From the NCBI GenBank assembly GCA_034509755.1, contig CM067547.1:47580859-47644858 (forward strand): 64,000 nt of DNA, given 5' to 3'. Under the pieces are notes generated by a model. The model did not search any database. It saw only the letters and a list, made by a program, of their open reading frames with translations, and was not told where the DNA came from. The translations under genes and the position numbers were made by a program. Of the stretch, positions 1 through 10,491 are shown piece after piece. Source of the stretch: Anisodus tanguticus (taxonomy: Eukaryota; Streptophyta; Magnoliopsida; Solanales; Solanaceae). Every line of letters starts with the position of its first letter. Position 1 is the first letter of the stretch.

Positions 1-55
1 GTTTAGATCACTTAATTTTATTGTCTTTAATTATTTATTTATTATCATAATTAAA

Positions 56-2503
56 ATGGAAGGATTAAAAGGTATGTTTAAGGGTAAGGGTAAGGGTGCT
101 TCTTCTAGTAGGGGCAACCGGGGCAAGGGTACTTCTTCTAGTCATCTTATTCCTACACATGATGATTTTGTTGATACTCGACATTTTCCTACAATACCAT
201 TAGATTTAGACCGGGAGCTATTTTACGGAACTCAAGAAGACTTTAATTTAGACGATGATCTAGATGATATACCCGCTAATGTTGATGACAACACACCCAC
301 TAGTGCACCTTATTTGAAATACCTCCTATTCCCCCTAGTATGAGACGAGGTCCGGCAAAACGACCATTAAAATCGGATGCATGGACATTTTTTGATAGGG
401 ACGTAGAGAATCAAGTAGCCATATGTAAAATTTGTAAAAATGTTTTAAAATTTAAAAGCTGGAAAAGGTCACGGTGGGACGGGGGGTTTAATTAGACACG
501 TAGTAAGTGCTCATCCGGCTAGGTATGCCCGATACCGGGCTTCAAAAGCCGGGTGCGCAAACGCCGCTCCATCGGGACAAGGTTCACATACGTCTTGTCC
601 GGACCAAGTACGGGGTCAAATTAACCCTATGACGGGGGAATTGTAGGCTCTAAATACAATAAACATAGAGATAGGGAAGCAATATCAAAATTAGTTCTTT
701 GTGGAGGGTTTGCCTTTTTCATTTCCTTCATCTCCCGGTTTTATTCATTACATTAGAGATATATATAATCCTGCTTTTAACGGTTTTCCTAGATCATTTG
801 TTAAGAGAGATGTATTTAAATTCGCGCATGAATATCAACAATATTTACGTTTTTCATTATATCATTTTAATGGCAAAGTATCCATCACGTACGATATAGG
901 TCGTAGTACTAACGGCCATGATTATTTAAGCTTGTAACTTGTCATTGGATAGATTATAAATGGTCTATGCAAAAACGTATTTTAGCGTATAGATATATAG
1001 ATGATAGGCACCTTGGTACTTTTATTGCGAGAAAATATTTATCAAGTGTGCGATTATTACGGAATTACCGATAAAATTATGACTATTACATTAGATAACG
1101 CTTCTAGTAACAATTACGCAATTACAATTTTAAAAAATAGTTTAACTCCGTCTTTTCCGGACCATTTTCATATAAAATGCGCGTGCCATATATATAACTT
1201 AATTGTAAAGGATGGTCTATCACTTTTTGAAGACATTCTTAGTAAAATACAATTTGCTATAAACTTTATTTTTAAAAGTAATAAAGTACAACGTAGAAAA
1301 GAATATAAAAAAATTTGTCATGATTGCCAACTACCTTTTAGAAAAATTCCACAAGAAGTATCCACTAGGTGGAATTCTTTATACGAGCAACTACTTGTTG
1401 CTTATGACTATAAATTACCTATAACTTTATTTTTTAACTCTCATAATAAAAAGCCGGTGATATGATTTTAGATAGTGATTGGGAAAAAATTTCCGAACTT
1501 ATTGTATTTTTAGAGAAATTTTTTCAAGCAACAAAAGAATTTTCCGGTATATATTATCCTACTATTTCAACTATGTTATTTTATATAACTCTAATATTTT
1601 TATTACTTAGTGAATATATGGAAAAACCGACTTATAAGGCGGCTATTAAAAAAATGTTTCTCAAAATAAAAAAATATTTTATTCCTATTCCCTCTATTTA
1701 TATTATTGGTTACGTATTAAATCCTACTATTAAAATAGACGGTACTAAATCACTAATTGAAACTATTTACGATTGTATAGAAGTACTACCACCTCCAAGT
1801 CCCAAAAATCTAAATCACCCACCACCTATTGAACAAACTAAAGAAGAAGTATTGTCTAGCGTAGAACACCAATGCAAAAATATATATAGATTTTATCAAC
1901 AAGAAAATGCTAGTAACTTACCGGCTTCCATACCATCTTCTTCATCTTCAACACAACCTCACAAAAGACATCTTGTTTTGCGGCTAGTATTGAAAGCCTC
2001 GGAAATAGAATGTGCGGCCGTACCTCTACTACTAACCAAATTAGCGAGTTGGATATTTTTGTTTTGCGGGGTTAAATGTACCGTATCAAGAAGTTATCAA
2101 TGAAGATGGACATGAAGACTTGCTTTGAAATCTTTGGAGGGGAATGAGAAGACCTTTCGACACTTTCAATGATGGCTCGAGATGTTTTGAACATTCAAGC
2201 GTCGTCATTGCGTACGAAAGCGCTTTTTACTGCGCGGGCGAGATATCAAATAGGAGACCACGAGACACTCATTAGCGGAGACGACTTGGAAATTGCGGTA
2301 TTATTCGAGAGATTGGATACGAGCGGAGCGGAGAAAGGTGCGGTCAACCGGAGATCAACGAAGAAGATGATGAAAACTACAACGAAATCTTAGCAGAAGG
2401 TAGTGGAAGCGACGTGGATCAATTTGACCAACAAATACCAATTCCAACAGAAGAACCACATGAAATCATCAAGCAATTAGAACGGGTTTTTTTGAGAATG
2501 TAA
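56..2503 (+). pseudogene. hAT transposase pseudogene (BED zinc finger, hATC dimerisation domain)
   Basis: Broken coding region of a zinc-finger BED, RICESLEEPER-like hAT transposase, a nuclear enzyme that excises and inserts the element. The start is the ATG at 56, giving a Gly/Lys/Ser-rich basic N-terminus and then an acidic linker. The BED-finger remnant with the CKIC motif follows at about 415-500 and is broken by frameshifts. The core is open at 1001-1465, containing LDNASSNN and the segment STRWNSLYEQL typical of hAT transposases, and continues to about 2030. The C-terminal hATC dimerisation segment (ARDVLNIQAS and following) lies at about 2170-2330 in shifted frames, and the acidic tail ends at the TAA of 2501-2503. 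Several frameshifts and stops mean it cannot give a full protein. Confidence 0.8.
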
Positions 2504-2731
2504 TTTTTTTAATTGTAATTTTATTATGTAATTTGTAACTTTTGGACAACACCACAAAGTTGCAATTTAGATTTTAGACAATTGTATTTGTATTACAAAA
2601 AAATCATATGTCTATTAAATAATATAAGAGGTACAAAAACGACCTTGGGATGTTTTTATTACACTATCTTGTTTTGTTTATTGAGTTTTTATACATATGT
2701 TATTTTTAAAAAAAAAAAAAAAAAAAAAACC

Positions 2732-2850
2732 CGCCATCCCGACCCGAGCCCGCCCCGCCCCGAGCCCGCCCCGACCCGAGGCCGACGGGATCGGGATCGG
2801 GACGGATTGCTCCGATCCCGGAGCCGAGCCCGGGATCGGGACCATAGAGA
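2732..2850. repeat. GC-rich subterminal block of the hAT element
   Basis: A strikingly GC-rich run of short repeats built on CCCGACCCGAG and CGGGATCGGGA directly after a run of about 20 A residues. The same kind of block sits just inside both ends of the related hAT element at 54380-58765. Subterminal repeats in hAT elements bind transposase, so this is probably the 3' transposase-binding region. The surrounding DNA is AT-rich, which makes the block stand out. Confidence 0.6.
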
Positions 2851-2884
2851 TATTACAATTTGTATTTTCTGTTTGGTTTTCATA

Positions 2885-3030
2885 TCTATATTGAGGTCCT
2901 GATTAATTCGGATTTACGCCGTTGTATTAGGGCCCATTAATCCGAATTCTCGTTGTGCCACTTAAAGTCTATTTAAGGGGGAATCAGCGTTTTCGCTGTG
3001 CCACTTAAAGTCTATTTGAGGGAAAATCTG
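2885..3030. repeat. Short direct duplication
   Basis: A segment containing GTGCCACTTAAAGTCTATTT occurs twice about 48 bp apart (about 2955 and 2998). It is a local duplication between the hAT remnant and the YUCCA-like fragment; no function is apparent. Confidence 0.5.
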
Positions 3031-3151
3031 CGCTTCCTAACATGATTTTTTTTCATATTCAGAATTCGAAAACATTTCCAACTAAAAGTCAGTCAAAAAC
3101 ATTTCCACAATCAATTTCCAACGAATTCCGTCGGGACGAGTTTATTTACCA

Positions 3152-3232
3152 CACCAATAGTTGGGGAAGGCACGTTTGGAAAGTCCGTCTACATTCAGAA
3201 GACAATCATTTCCCAACACAACATCAACTTTA
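3152..3232 (-). pseudogene. YUCCA-like flavin monooxygenase last-exon fragment, degraded
   Basis: On the minus strand this reads NVDGLSKRAFPNYWCGK and then a stop. It lines up with NEDGLPKQAFPNHWKGK in the better-preserved fragment at 4446-4607, and the flanking non-coding sequence (to about 3265 here, about 4675 there) is also similar. It is therefore a second, more decayed copy of the same terminal exon about 1.3 kb away. It cannot encode a functional product. Confidence 0.5.
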
Positions 3233-3264
3233 TTCGTTATAATTCTTATCAATCTTAGTATTGC

Positions 3265-3384
3265 ACTAAACAACAACAACAACAACAAACAACAACAACA
3301 ACAACAACAACAAATCCACTGAAATCCGACAAAGTGGTCTGTGGAGGGTAGAGTGTACCCAGACCTTACCCATACATTGGGAGG
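3265..3384 (-). mobile_element. 3' tail of an RTE-type LINE or SINE with (TTG)n
   Basis: On the minus strand a segment like GTAAGGTCTGGGTACACTCTACCC runs into a (TTG)n tract of about 40 bp. This is the 3' end shared by Solanaceae RTE LINEs, and the LINE at 32585-38822 ends in the same way. Only the tail is present, as in a 5'-truncated insertion. The (CAA)n on the + strand (3270-3312) is its microsatellite tail. Confidence 0.65.
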
Positions 3385-3387
3385 GTA

Positions 3388-3648
3388 CACTACTAAAAAT
3401 CTCTATTTTCTCATTGATTTCCCATTGAAAAATGTTCGGTGGCTATTTTACCACTGAATAACGATGGGAAAAACCTAAATAGTATTGTTTTCACACGAAA
3501 AAATTATGAAGTTTCCCAGCGTTTCAGTGAAAACCTGTTTTCCACCATACGTTTTTCCAGTAAGCTGAGAATGTGGTGGAAAAATCATGTTTTATAGCAC
3601 AAATTTTTCACTGAATATCGATGGGAAAAACCTTTTTTTCTAGTAGTG
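3388..3648. mobile_element. Non-autonomous CACTA (En/Spm) MITE with TSD GTA
   Basis: The element starts CACTACTAAAAAT and ends TTTTTTTCTAGTAGTG, which are the inverted CACTA termini, and is 261 bp long. The three bases GTA flank it on both sides (3385-3387 and 3649-3651), the 3-bp duplication expected of CACTA transposases. Internal GGGAAAAACC and CACTGAAT motifs are repeated in both orientations. It sits at the edge of the RTE tail. It has no coding capacity. Confidence 0.85.
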
Positions 3649-3651
3649 GTA

Positions 3652-4445
3652 AGGAGATTGCTTCCATACAGTTAATGCTGTTCTACAAAAAAAAAATCCT
3701 CTTAGAAGCTCATGGAATCACTAGGATGTTGCTTGAAATTTTGTGTCATTTGCTCTTTGATTTATTACATTTTACCTTTAGCATTTTCTTCATCTTATTA
3801 GGTGAGACTAGTTCAAAATCAAATCATCTGCTATCAGGGTTCGTTGTAACCCTTTTCAAGCCATCGGAAAACTCTTCGCTGAAAGATGAATAAAATGCTC
3901 AGTTGGTATTAGAAAAAAAAAGATTTATTACATTTTCGTCCTTGAATGGTACCAATTACTTCATGTAAAATTGAGGTCTTGTACCCACGTTTCAAAGTTC
4001 TCCTTTTTCTTTGGTGATATTTTATCTTTTCAATAAGCTTTTCATAATTGATAATGAGTATAATCGGCCTAAATTGTCCTTCCCCATGCAACTTTGTTAT
4101 ACTCAAAGAATGATCCGGGCATAGAGAACAAGTAAGAAAGTTTGAGAAATCATCTGATTTAATTCGTCAGACCAAATTCCGCTATGTAAGAAAAACAAAG
4201 TTGTAGGAGAGAAACAATTTTGTTATGGATGCTCAAGTTACTTAAGATCTAGAGCAATGGAAGAAAGAGTTACATATGATCATTAACCAACAGAAGATAC
4301 GATTGAATTTCTTTCTACACATGAACTGAACGAGTTGATCAGACCATTCAACATCTGAAAGAACTCTTAATGCTTGAACGATCGATGCCTCATTCATTTC
4401 TCGCTCGTGACTCCTTAAGATTTGACGGGCTGAAAAAGAGAGATA
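3652..4445. other. Non-coding interval, no gene recognised
   Basis: AT-rich sequence with only short, unsupported open frames. I see no recognisable exon or transposon end here. It lies 3' of the YUCCA-like terminal exon on the minus strand, so part of it could be old 3' flank of that gene. Confidence 0.4.
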
Positions 4446-4607
4446 TCATAGAAGAGAGTTGATATCTTTGGCCACATTTTCAGCATCTAAGCCAATTCCA
4501 AATAGTCCTTTTTCAGCCAGGCCTACACAATAGAGCCCGTTTTTACCCTTCCAATGATTGGGAAAGGCTTGTTTGGGAAGTCCATCTTCATTCAGAAAAT
4601 CATCTCC
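4446..4607 (-). pseudogene. YUCCA-like flavin monooxygenase, isolated terminal exon
   Basis: Reads on the minus strand as an intact 53-residue terminal exon ending in TGA. It contains DGLPKQAFPNHWKGK, then NGLYCVGLAEKGLFGIGLDA and a closing NVAKDINSLL. This is the C-terminal signature of plant YUCCA enzymes, which convert indole-3-pyruvate to auxin in the cytosol or at the ER. A splice acceptor (CTATAG) directly precedes the first codon at 4607, in phase 0. No upstream exons (FAD- and NADPH-binding GxGxxG motifs) are visible in the following kilobases. It is therefore most likely a gene fragment, although the exon itself is uninterrupted. A full gene with a very long intron is less likely. 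Confidence 0.6.
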
Positions 4608-4797
4608 CTATAGACAACAACAATTTAATCCATTATAACACATACCAATTTTAAAATTAATTGCACTAGAAACATGAGAAGAAATCATCTCACTAAATGA
4701 AAGTTTAATAATTTTGCAATACAGTTCAATTGGCTCGACTTACCAAAATCAAATCAATTTCCAATTCAGTAGTCTATCAAAAATTGATACTACCTAG

Positions 4798-5110
4798 TAC
4801 TCCTTCCGTTCCAAAATAACTGTCACTTTAACAAAACTCACGCTCATTAAGAAATCAATAAATACAATGTGGAGTTTAATAAATCCCCTATTTATTACTT
4901 CCTCCGTCCCAAAAAGATTGTCTTGATTCAGATTACGAGCGTAAACCTAACTAATGTTTGGTGTGATTTCGGACGTAGAATGTTTAACTTTTTTAAAATA
5001 CAAATTACATATTTAGAAACTATATAAAAAGTACTATAAATCACAATAGTTAACAATTTAAAATATTAGAAAGTATTTAAAAAAATTACGGTCGAAGAAA
5101 ATATCCTCTG
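4798..5110. mobile_element. Stowaway-like MITE fragments
   Basis: Two CTCCNTCCGTNCCAAAA-type ends occur in the same orientation (about 4800 and 4906). The second is followed by the usual GATTGTCTTGATTCAG body. These are the termini of Tc1/mariner-derived Stowaway MITEs. Matching opposite ends are not obvious, so both are probably truncated. Boundaries are approximate. Confidence 0.5.
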
Positions 5111-7160
5111 ACTTCCGCACCCCCAATCTTGCCACAGCATCCAACCCCGTAACTTCAACTAGCCACAATCAGTCAATAAACACCACATTAAGTTCCCTGT
5201 GCCTGTTTTCAAATGCATATTTCCAATCAAAAGAAAACAACTTTAATCAAGTACCAAGAGTTAGATTATAATAATAAGTTTAAAAGATTATATACATACA
5301 CACACATCCACATATAGGATTCTAGTTATGTATAGTGTAAAGATTAAGTTTAGTCTATTATAATAGGTTACTTACAATTTTTTATCAGGTTACCAATTAA
5401 AGCATATAGATTTACCTTAATTATTTTTTAAAATGACTTGAATGTGTAAACATTTGTTACATCATCAGTGCATAAAACCTGAACACAAACACAAATATAA
5501 AACTTTTTTCCAAAATTAAATATTTATACTAAGTTCGAACAAGAAGGCCACTTTTGTTTTTTCACTTTTCACGAGTGTTGGCGGTTCAGAAGTGCATGTC
5601 AGGGAGCTAACGGATATCTGTTTCATTCTACTATATTTGTTCCTCTAATCCGTAAATTAAAAGTATGCAACAATGAGGGACAACCCGTCTATACAGCCAG
5701 CAAGGAGGATGACACTATATGGCAAAAATCCGTCAAGAATTATTTTTCTAAAAAAAGATAAAATTTTATATCAAAACCAATTATGACATCAGGAAAAATC
5801 CAAATCACATCCGACAACTTATCTAATCAGTCAAACTAGTGGAAGGGAAAAAAATGTAAATGAAATTGCTAGTGTAATAAAACAAAGAGTTTAACTTCTA
5901 TACATCGAGAGTGTAAGAATCTTCACATCACATACAAGATAACGACATGTGAGCGTTCATACAAAATGCAATTAGTAACTAAGACAATACATGACAAATT
6001 ACCTGCTACAACCCCTTTCTTTTGATATCCCTAATTGTATTAAATTTTGGAAGTCAAATCATTTCACAGGCCTGGTGAGGTTTAAAACTTAAAATATACT
6101 TATAGTGTAAAAATTTATATACTATTAGTGTATATAAGTTAAATCTCAAAAATAAATTGGCAGACTGATCACAAATAAGTGTATGTTCCTGACATCACAA
6201 CGAAAACTCGGTTAATAATAACAACCTGACCCTTAATTTTGCATAATCGTAATTAGAATTGTGTTTTGAAGCTTTGAGTAAGTTTGTTTAACCAAAATCT
6301 AGTGGACTGATTATTTACTAGTAATAGATACAAATAAGTATACATTCCTGACACGAGATCATATGAAAGGACAATAAAATCCTCCTTTTTTTAACCTATA
6401 ACTGAACTGAAATACACATAAATTACCTTCAATTTGCAGAGGCAAAATCCCAACTGTACGAATGAAATACTAATTTAACGTGAATGCAACATACCTACTA
6501 TAATCACACACGGTGGGTCCTGTATGTACGTACACCTTACCCAAGGTAGGTTGTTTCTAAAAGTTCTCGTGTCAAAGAGAAAACATGACAAATAAGTTGA
6601 AATAGCTTTTGTAGAAAGTAAGTAAGACGAGAGTAAAGTAAACAAATCAACAGATAACATACATAATGATTCATATCAAACGATAAGAAATTACATAGTA
6701 ATATGAAGCGTGACTAATAGCCTGTTTGGCTAAACTTTTTAAAACAAATTATTTTAAATAAGTATTTTTTTTAAAGTATTTTAAAAAAAATTATGCGAAA
6801 AATAGTTTGAGTTTGGTCAATTAATTTGAAAATCCCTTTTGAGCAACATGTTTGTACAAACTTTTTAAAATGCTTTTAAAACGAGCTAACATGTGCCTAA
6901 ATAGTAGAAGAAGAAACCCTAGGAAAAATTACTCCAACAACTATAGAAATTCGTTGCAAAGATAAAAATAAATCTTTGTATTATAAATTGAATTAAAGTA
7001 GCTAGTAAATGTATTATTAGCCGTTGTTATTAAAATATCATGTTCTGCATAATTTGAGATTAGCAAGTATGCATATTTTGTATGATTGTGTATTGTCGAT
7101 AGTTTTTAAATTTTATAGGTATAAATACGTTTCATGTTTTCTAAACTAAAAAGTGAAATA
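5111..7160. other. AT-rich intergenic interval; possible MITE end near 6720
   Basis: No coding sequence recognised. At about 6718 the motif AGCCTGTTTGGCTAAAC begins an A/T-rich stretch and resembles the GCCTGTTTGGCCAA end of a common plant MITE group, but I could not find a convincing opposite end. The rest is low-complexity AT-rich DNA. Confidence 0.45.
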
Positions 7161-8573
7161 TGTTGATTACAGTTGTGTAGGAAACGAAAATAAGTAACTG
7201 CTAAGTATTACAACAAAATGAAATTACAACAAACTGAAATTTCAATAAACCGGAACAAGAAACTGAGGTTACAAGCACTTTGATTTGCTGGGTCGAGTGA
7301 TGACACTCTGTCTTTAAGATAAGATTGCCCCGTATATATCATTTCTACGTTCTGGACAATAGTCTCCCAAGATAAAACAACAACTAAACAAATGAGCAAA
7401 TGAAACTCAACTGTTACTTTGAAGAGGGGACTTATCAAATGCCCACATAATTGATGTTACTGGCCAAGTAATGGCAATTAGTGAGGAGTAATTCAGCCAA
7501 AAATAAATGACGAATTGATGTGCAACGGATTAGAGCTTTTAGGGAGAGTTATTCAGCCAAGTAATAACTGAATTGACAGAAGAAGCCCGCGACCTGAGAC
7601 CCGAGCCCGCATGGGCGCGCGGCAGCGGCGCGCGTATAGGCTTAGCCTAGAACCAAAATACATCTAGGTCTTCCCTCCTTCAAATACATGATTTACCTCT
7701 TGGGGTCCTAAACCCCAAGCCAATTTTGAGACTTATAAACTAAACAAATCTTCCTTTCTCCACCGATGAGGGAGGATTGGTCTATACCACATTTTCATAC
7801 TTCAATCACCTCAATTCGTGGACCAATATCTCTTTCATTTCTCAACGAAATTTGACGATCCTTGGCCCTACGGTCATATACTTACTTAGTAGATTATGCA
7901 CGTGTGAAGAATCAAAGTCTCCAACATGCGGAACCCTAGTGTTTAAGTCATTAAAGATGGTTGGACGCAACTCCCACCAAAGACAAATTTTCAACAATCC
8001 CCTCTTGAAAGAGATTTTGACGCACCTACATAGTGTCTTTTTCCAGCAATTTTTCAGCGGACCGATGTTGCATAAGGAGAGGTAGCTTCAGCTTTGAACC
8101 TTCCATAGTTAAATACCATCGGACTTACTTACTGTGCGGTGAACGTGATGTCTTGAACTGTCAGTATTTAGTGTAATCCAAGTTAATAGTACCAACACAA
8201 TAAATTTCCTTACTCTTTTCTTCGTAATGTTTTGTCCGTTGTGGCCGTGGACACTTCTTGGATTCTTAAGTGCGTTCATTTGAGGCGGCCTGTCCCCGCA
8301 CTTAAAAATGTGGTCTCCTACAAGGTATCATGCCATATCCCACTTTACAAGTGTTAGAAACCATTAAAAGTTTTCCCAAACCTAACCTCAACCGGTGAGA
8401 ATCATTAAAGATTTTGGAAACTTAACCTTTACTCACACTGCAAATAACACTTAACGTCTATCGCGGGAACGACTTTGGATTTGATATTTCTTTACAGAAA
8501 TCACTATTCGAAGTGCTCATGCTTCCACCGAAGCGATCAACTGAACTTTTACCACCGTATTGATCCTTGTACC
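7161..8573 (-). mobile_element. Old copia LTR plus 3' internal remnant, host of the next element
   Basis: 7161-7996 (836 bp, TG...CA, ending TTTTCAACA) is a diverged relative of the LTRs at 8574-9837 and 14691-15880. It shares the stretches around ATTGCCCCGTAT, CCTCTTGGGGTCC and CAATATCTCTTTCATTTCTC. 7997-8573 is colinear with 9838 to about 10450, the 3' internal part of the intact-length element. It is therefore an older minus-strand member of the same family that was truncated and then used as insertion target by the 8574-15880 element. It has no open polyprotein frame. Confidence 0.75.
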
Positions 8574-9837
8574 TGTTGGCTTACAAGGATTTGCAGGAAA
8601 CGGAAATTACAAGTAACTGCTTATGTAGGAATTGAAATTACAATTCAACAAGAAAGTGAAAATTACAATATAACAACAAAATTGAAATTACACTTTTGTT
8701 GAACAAGAAAACGGGAAAGTTGTTTATCTTTGAGTCGAGTGTGGCACTCTGTCCTTAAGACAATATTGCCCCGTATGTATCCTTTATACGTCCCTGGACA
8801 ATTCGTCTCCCAAGATAAAACAAAGAATGGAACTATTGAGCAAAGGAAACTCAAAAGCTACCGTGAAGAATATTGAGCAATGAAATGATGCTTGGAAGAT
8901 TAGGAAGAAAGCGATTTTTGCTTTGTGTATTTTCGTGTATGTTAAGTACTCCTCAACAATGGTATAAGGGGTGTTTATATAGGTGAGGAGGGCTGTTTAA
9001 TCGCCCCATAACAGCCATTATTGGCCAAATAATGGCCATTATGGAGGTAGTTAATCCACCAAAATAAATGGTGAAAAATGCCAACGGATTGGCCATTATA
9101 GGAGGTGTAATTCGGCCAAAATAAATGGCGAATTGAGTGCTTTGGACGTTTCGATTACGGGACCGTCGAAATTTCGATTTTTACGAAAAACTTCGGGGAC
9201 CAAAGCGTACATCTTGAAACTTCGGGGACCAAGCTGTACATGTTGAAACTTCGGGTCCAAAGCGCACATCCGAAACACGGGATCAAACTGTACTTCGGCA
9301 AAGTTTTCGGCCCAAAAAGATAATATCAGAAGGCCCACAGCCCACAGCCCACGACCCGTGAACTCGTGAACCCGTGAACCCGTGAACCCGTGAACCCGTG
9401 AACCCGTGAATCCGGAACCTGGAACCCGAAACCCAGACCCGGAACCGGAACCGGACCGGACGGGCGGCGCGCGTGTGGTCTTTACTTGAACCGAAGCACA
9501 TCTAGGTCCTCCCTCCTTTAAACACATGGGATACCCCTTGGGGTCCCAAACCCCAAACCAATTTCAAGCATTATATACACAACAATTCTTTCTTCCTCTA
9601 CCGATGAGGGAGAATTGATCACACACCACACTTTTCCATGCTTCAAACACCTTACTTCGTGAACCAATATCTCTTTCATTTCTCAATGAAATTTGACGAT
9701 TCTTGGCCCTACGGTTATCTACGTACTTAGTACATCATGCATGTGTGAAGAACCGGATTCTCCAACATACGTAACACTAGTGTTTAAGCCGTTAAAGTTG
9801 GTCGGTCGCAACTCCCGCCAAAGGCTAATTTCCAACA
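8574..9837 (-). repeat. 3' LTR of the 7.3-kb copia element
   Basis: 1264 bp, TGTTGG to CCAACA, near-identical over long stretches to 14691-15880. It is about 74 bp longer, mainly because of an expanded GTGAACCC tandem array at about 9357-9411. In the minus orientation of the element this is the downstream LTR. Confidence 0.88.
9357..9411. repeat. 8-bp tandem repeat (GTGAACCC)n inside the LTR
   Basis: About six to seven copies of GTGAACCC in tandem. The partner LTR at 14691-15880 has only about two copies near 15465. Because the two LTRs are identical at integration, the difference arose afterwards by slippage. Confidence 0.8.
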
Positions 9838-10491
9838 ATCCCCTCTTGAAAGAGATTTTGGCGCACTCACATGGTGTCTTTTCATTTCCAATGCAATATT
9901 TCACGGACCGATGTTGCATAAGGAGAGGTAGCCTCGGCTTTGAACCTTCCATAGTTGAATACCATCGGATTTACTTGCTTTGCGCGGTGAACGTGATGTC
10001 TTGAACCGTCGGTGTTTAGTGTAAGCCAAGACAATGATACCAACACAACAAATTCCCTTACTCTCTTCTTCGTAATGTTTTGTCCGTTTTGGCCATGGAC
10101 AACGTCTTGGATTCTTAAGTGCGTTCATTTTGAGGCGGCTTTGTCCTCGCACTTAAATAGGTGGTCTCCTACAAGGTATCCTGCTATACCCCACTTCACA
10201 AGTGTTAGGAACCATTAAAAGTTTCCCAAGAACCTAGCCTCAACCGTTGAGGATCATTACAGGTTTTGAAAACTTAACCTTTACCCATACCTGCAGATAG
10301 CACTTAATGTCTATCGCGGAACGGCTTTGGATTTGGTGTTTCTTTTCGAAATCACTATCCGAAGTGCTCATGCTTCTTGGAGCGATCAACTGAACCTTTA
10401 CTGACTTAGTTTTCCCATTGAACCAAATTACCGGGATCTCCGAGTTCGTAAGGTTGGGTTACCATTTGTATTGGTCCTTATATTTTGGGTT
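9838..10491 (-). other. 3' untranslated internal region of the copia element
   Basis: Lies between the RNase H frame and the 3' LTR. It has no reading frame of note and is colinear with 7997-8573 in the older copy. Polypurine-tract function is expected next to 9838 on the minus strand but I do not assign an exact tract. Confidence 0.5.

Larger units (their letters stand above)
1..2850 (+). mobile_element. hAT-family DNA transposon relic (copy 1), left end outside window
   Basis: A decayed class II element that encodes a BED-finger hAT transposase on the + strand. It is homologous along its whole coding length to the minus-strand element at 54380-58765, which has proper ends. The 5' terminus lies before base 1. 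The 3' part carries an A-rich stretch and a GC-rich subterminal block (2732-2850), as the other copy does, but no terminal CACCCCTA-like end is visible, so the 3' terminus is lost or diverged. The right edge is approximate. Confidence 0.75.

Noticed and set aside
2732..2850. GC-rich block as bacterial contamination
   Set aside because: It is built of short repeats and recurs at the ends of the related hAT element in the same window.
4446..4607. Functional YUCCA gene
   Set aside because: Only the last exon is visible and no FAD- or NADPH-binding exons follow upstream on the minus strand before unrelated sequence and MITEs.
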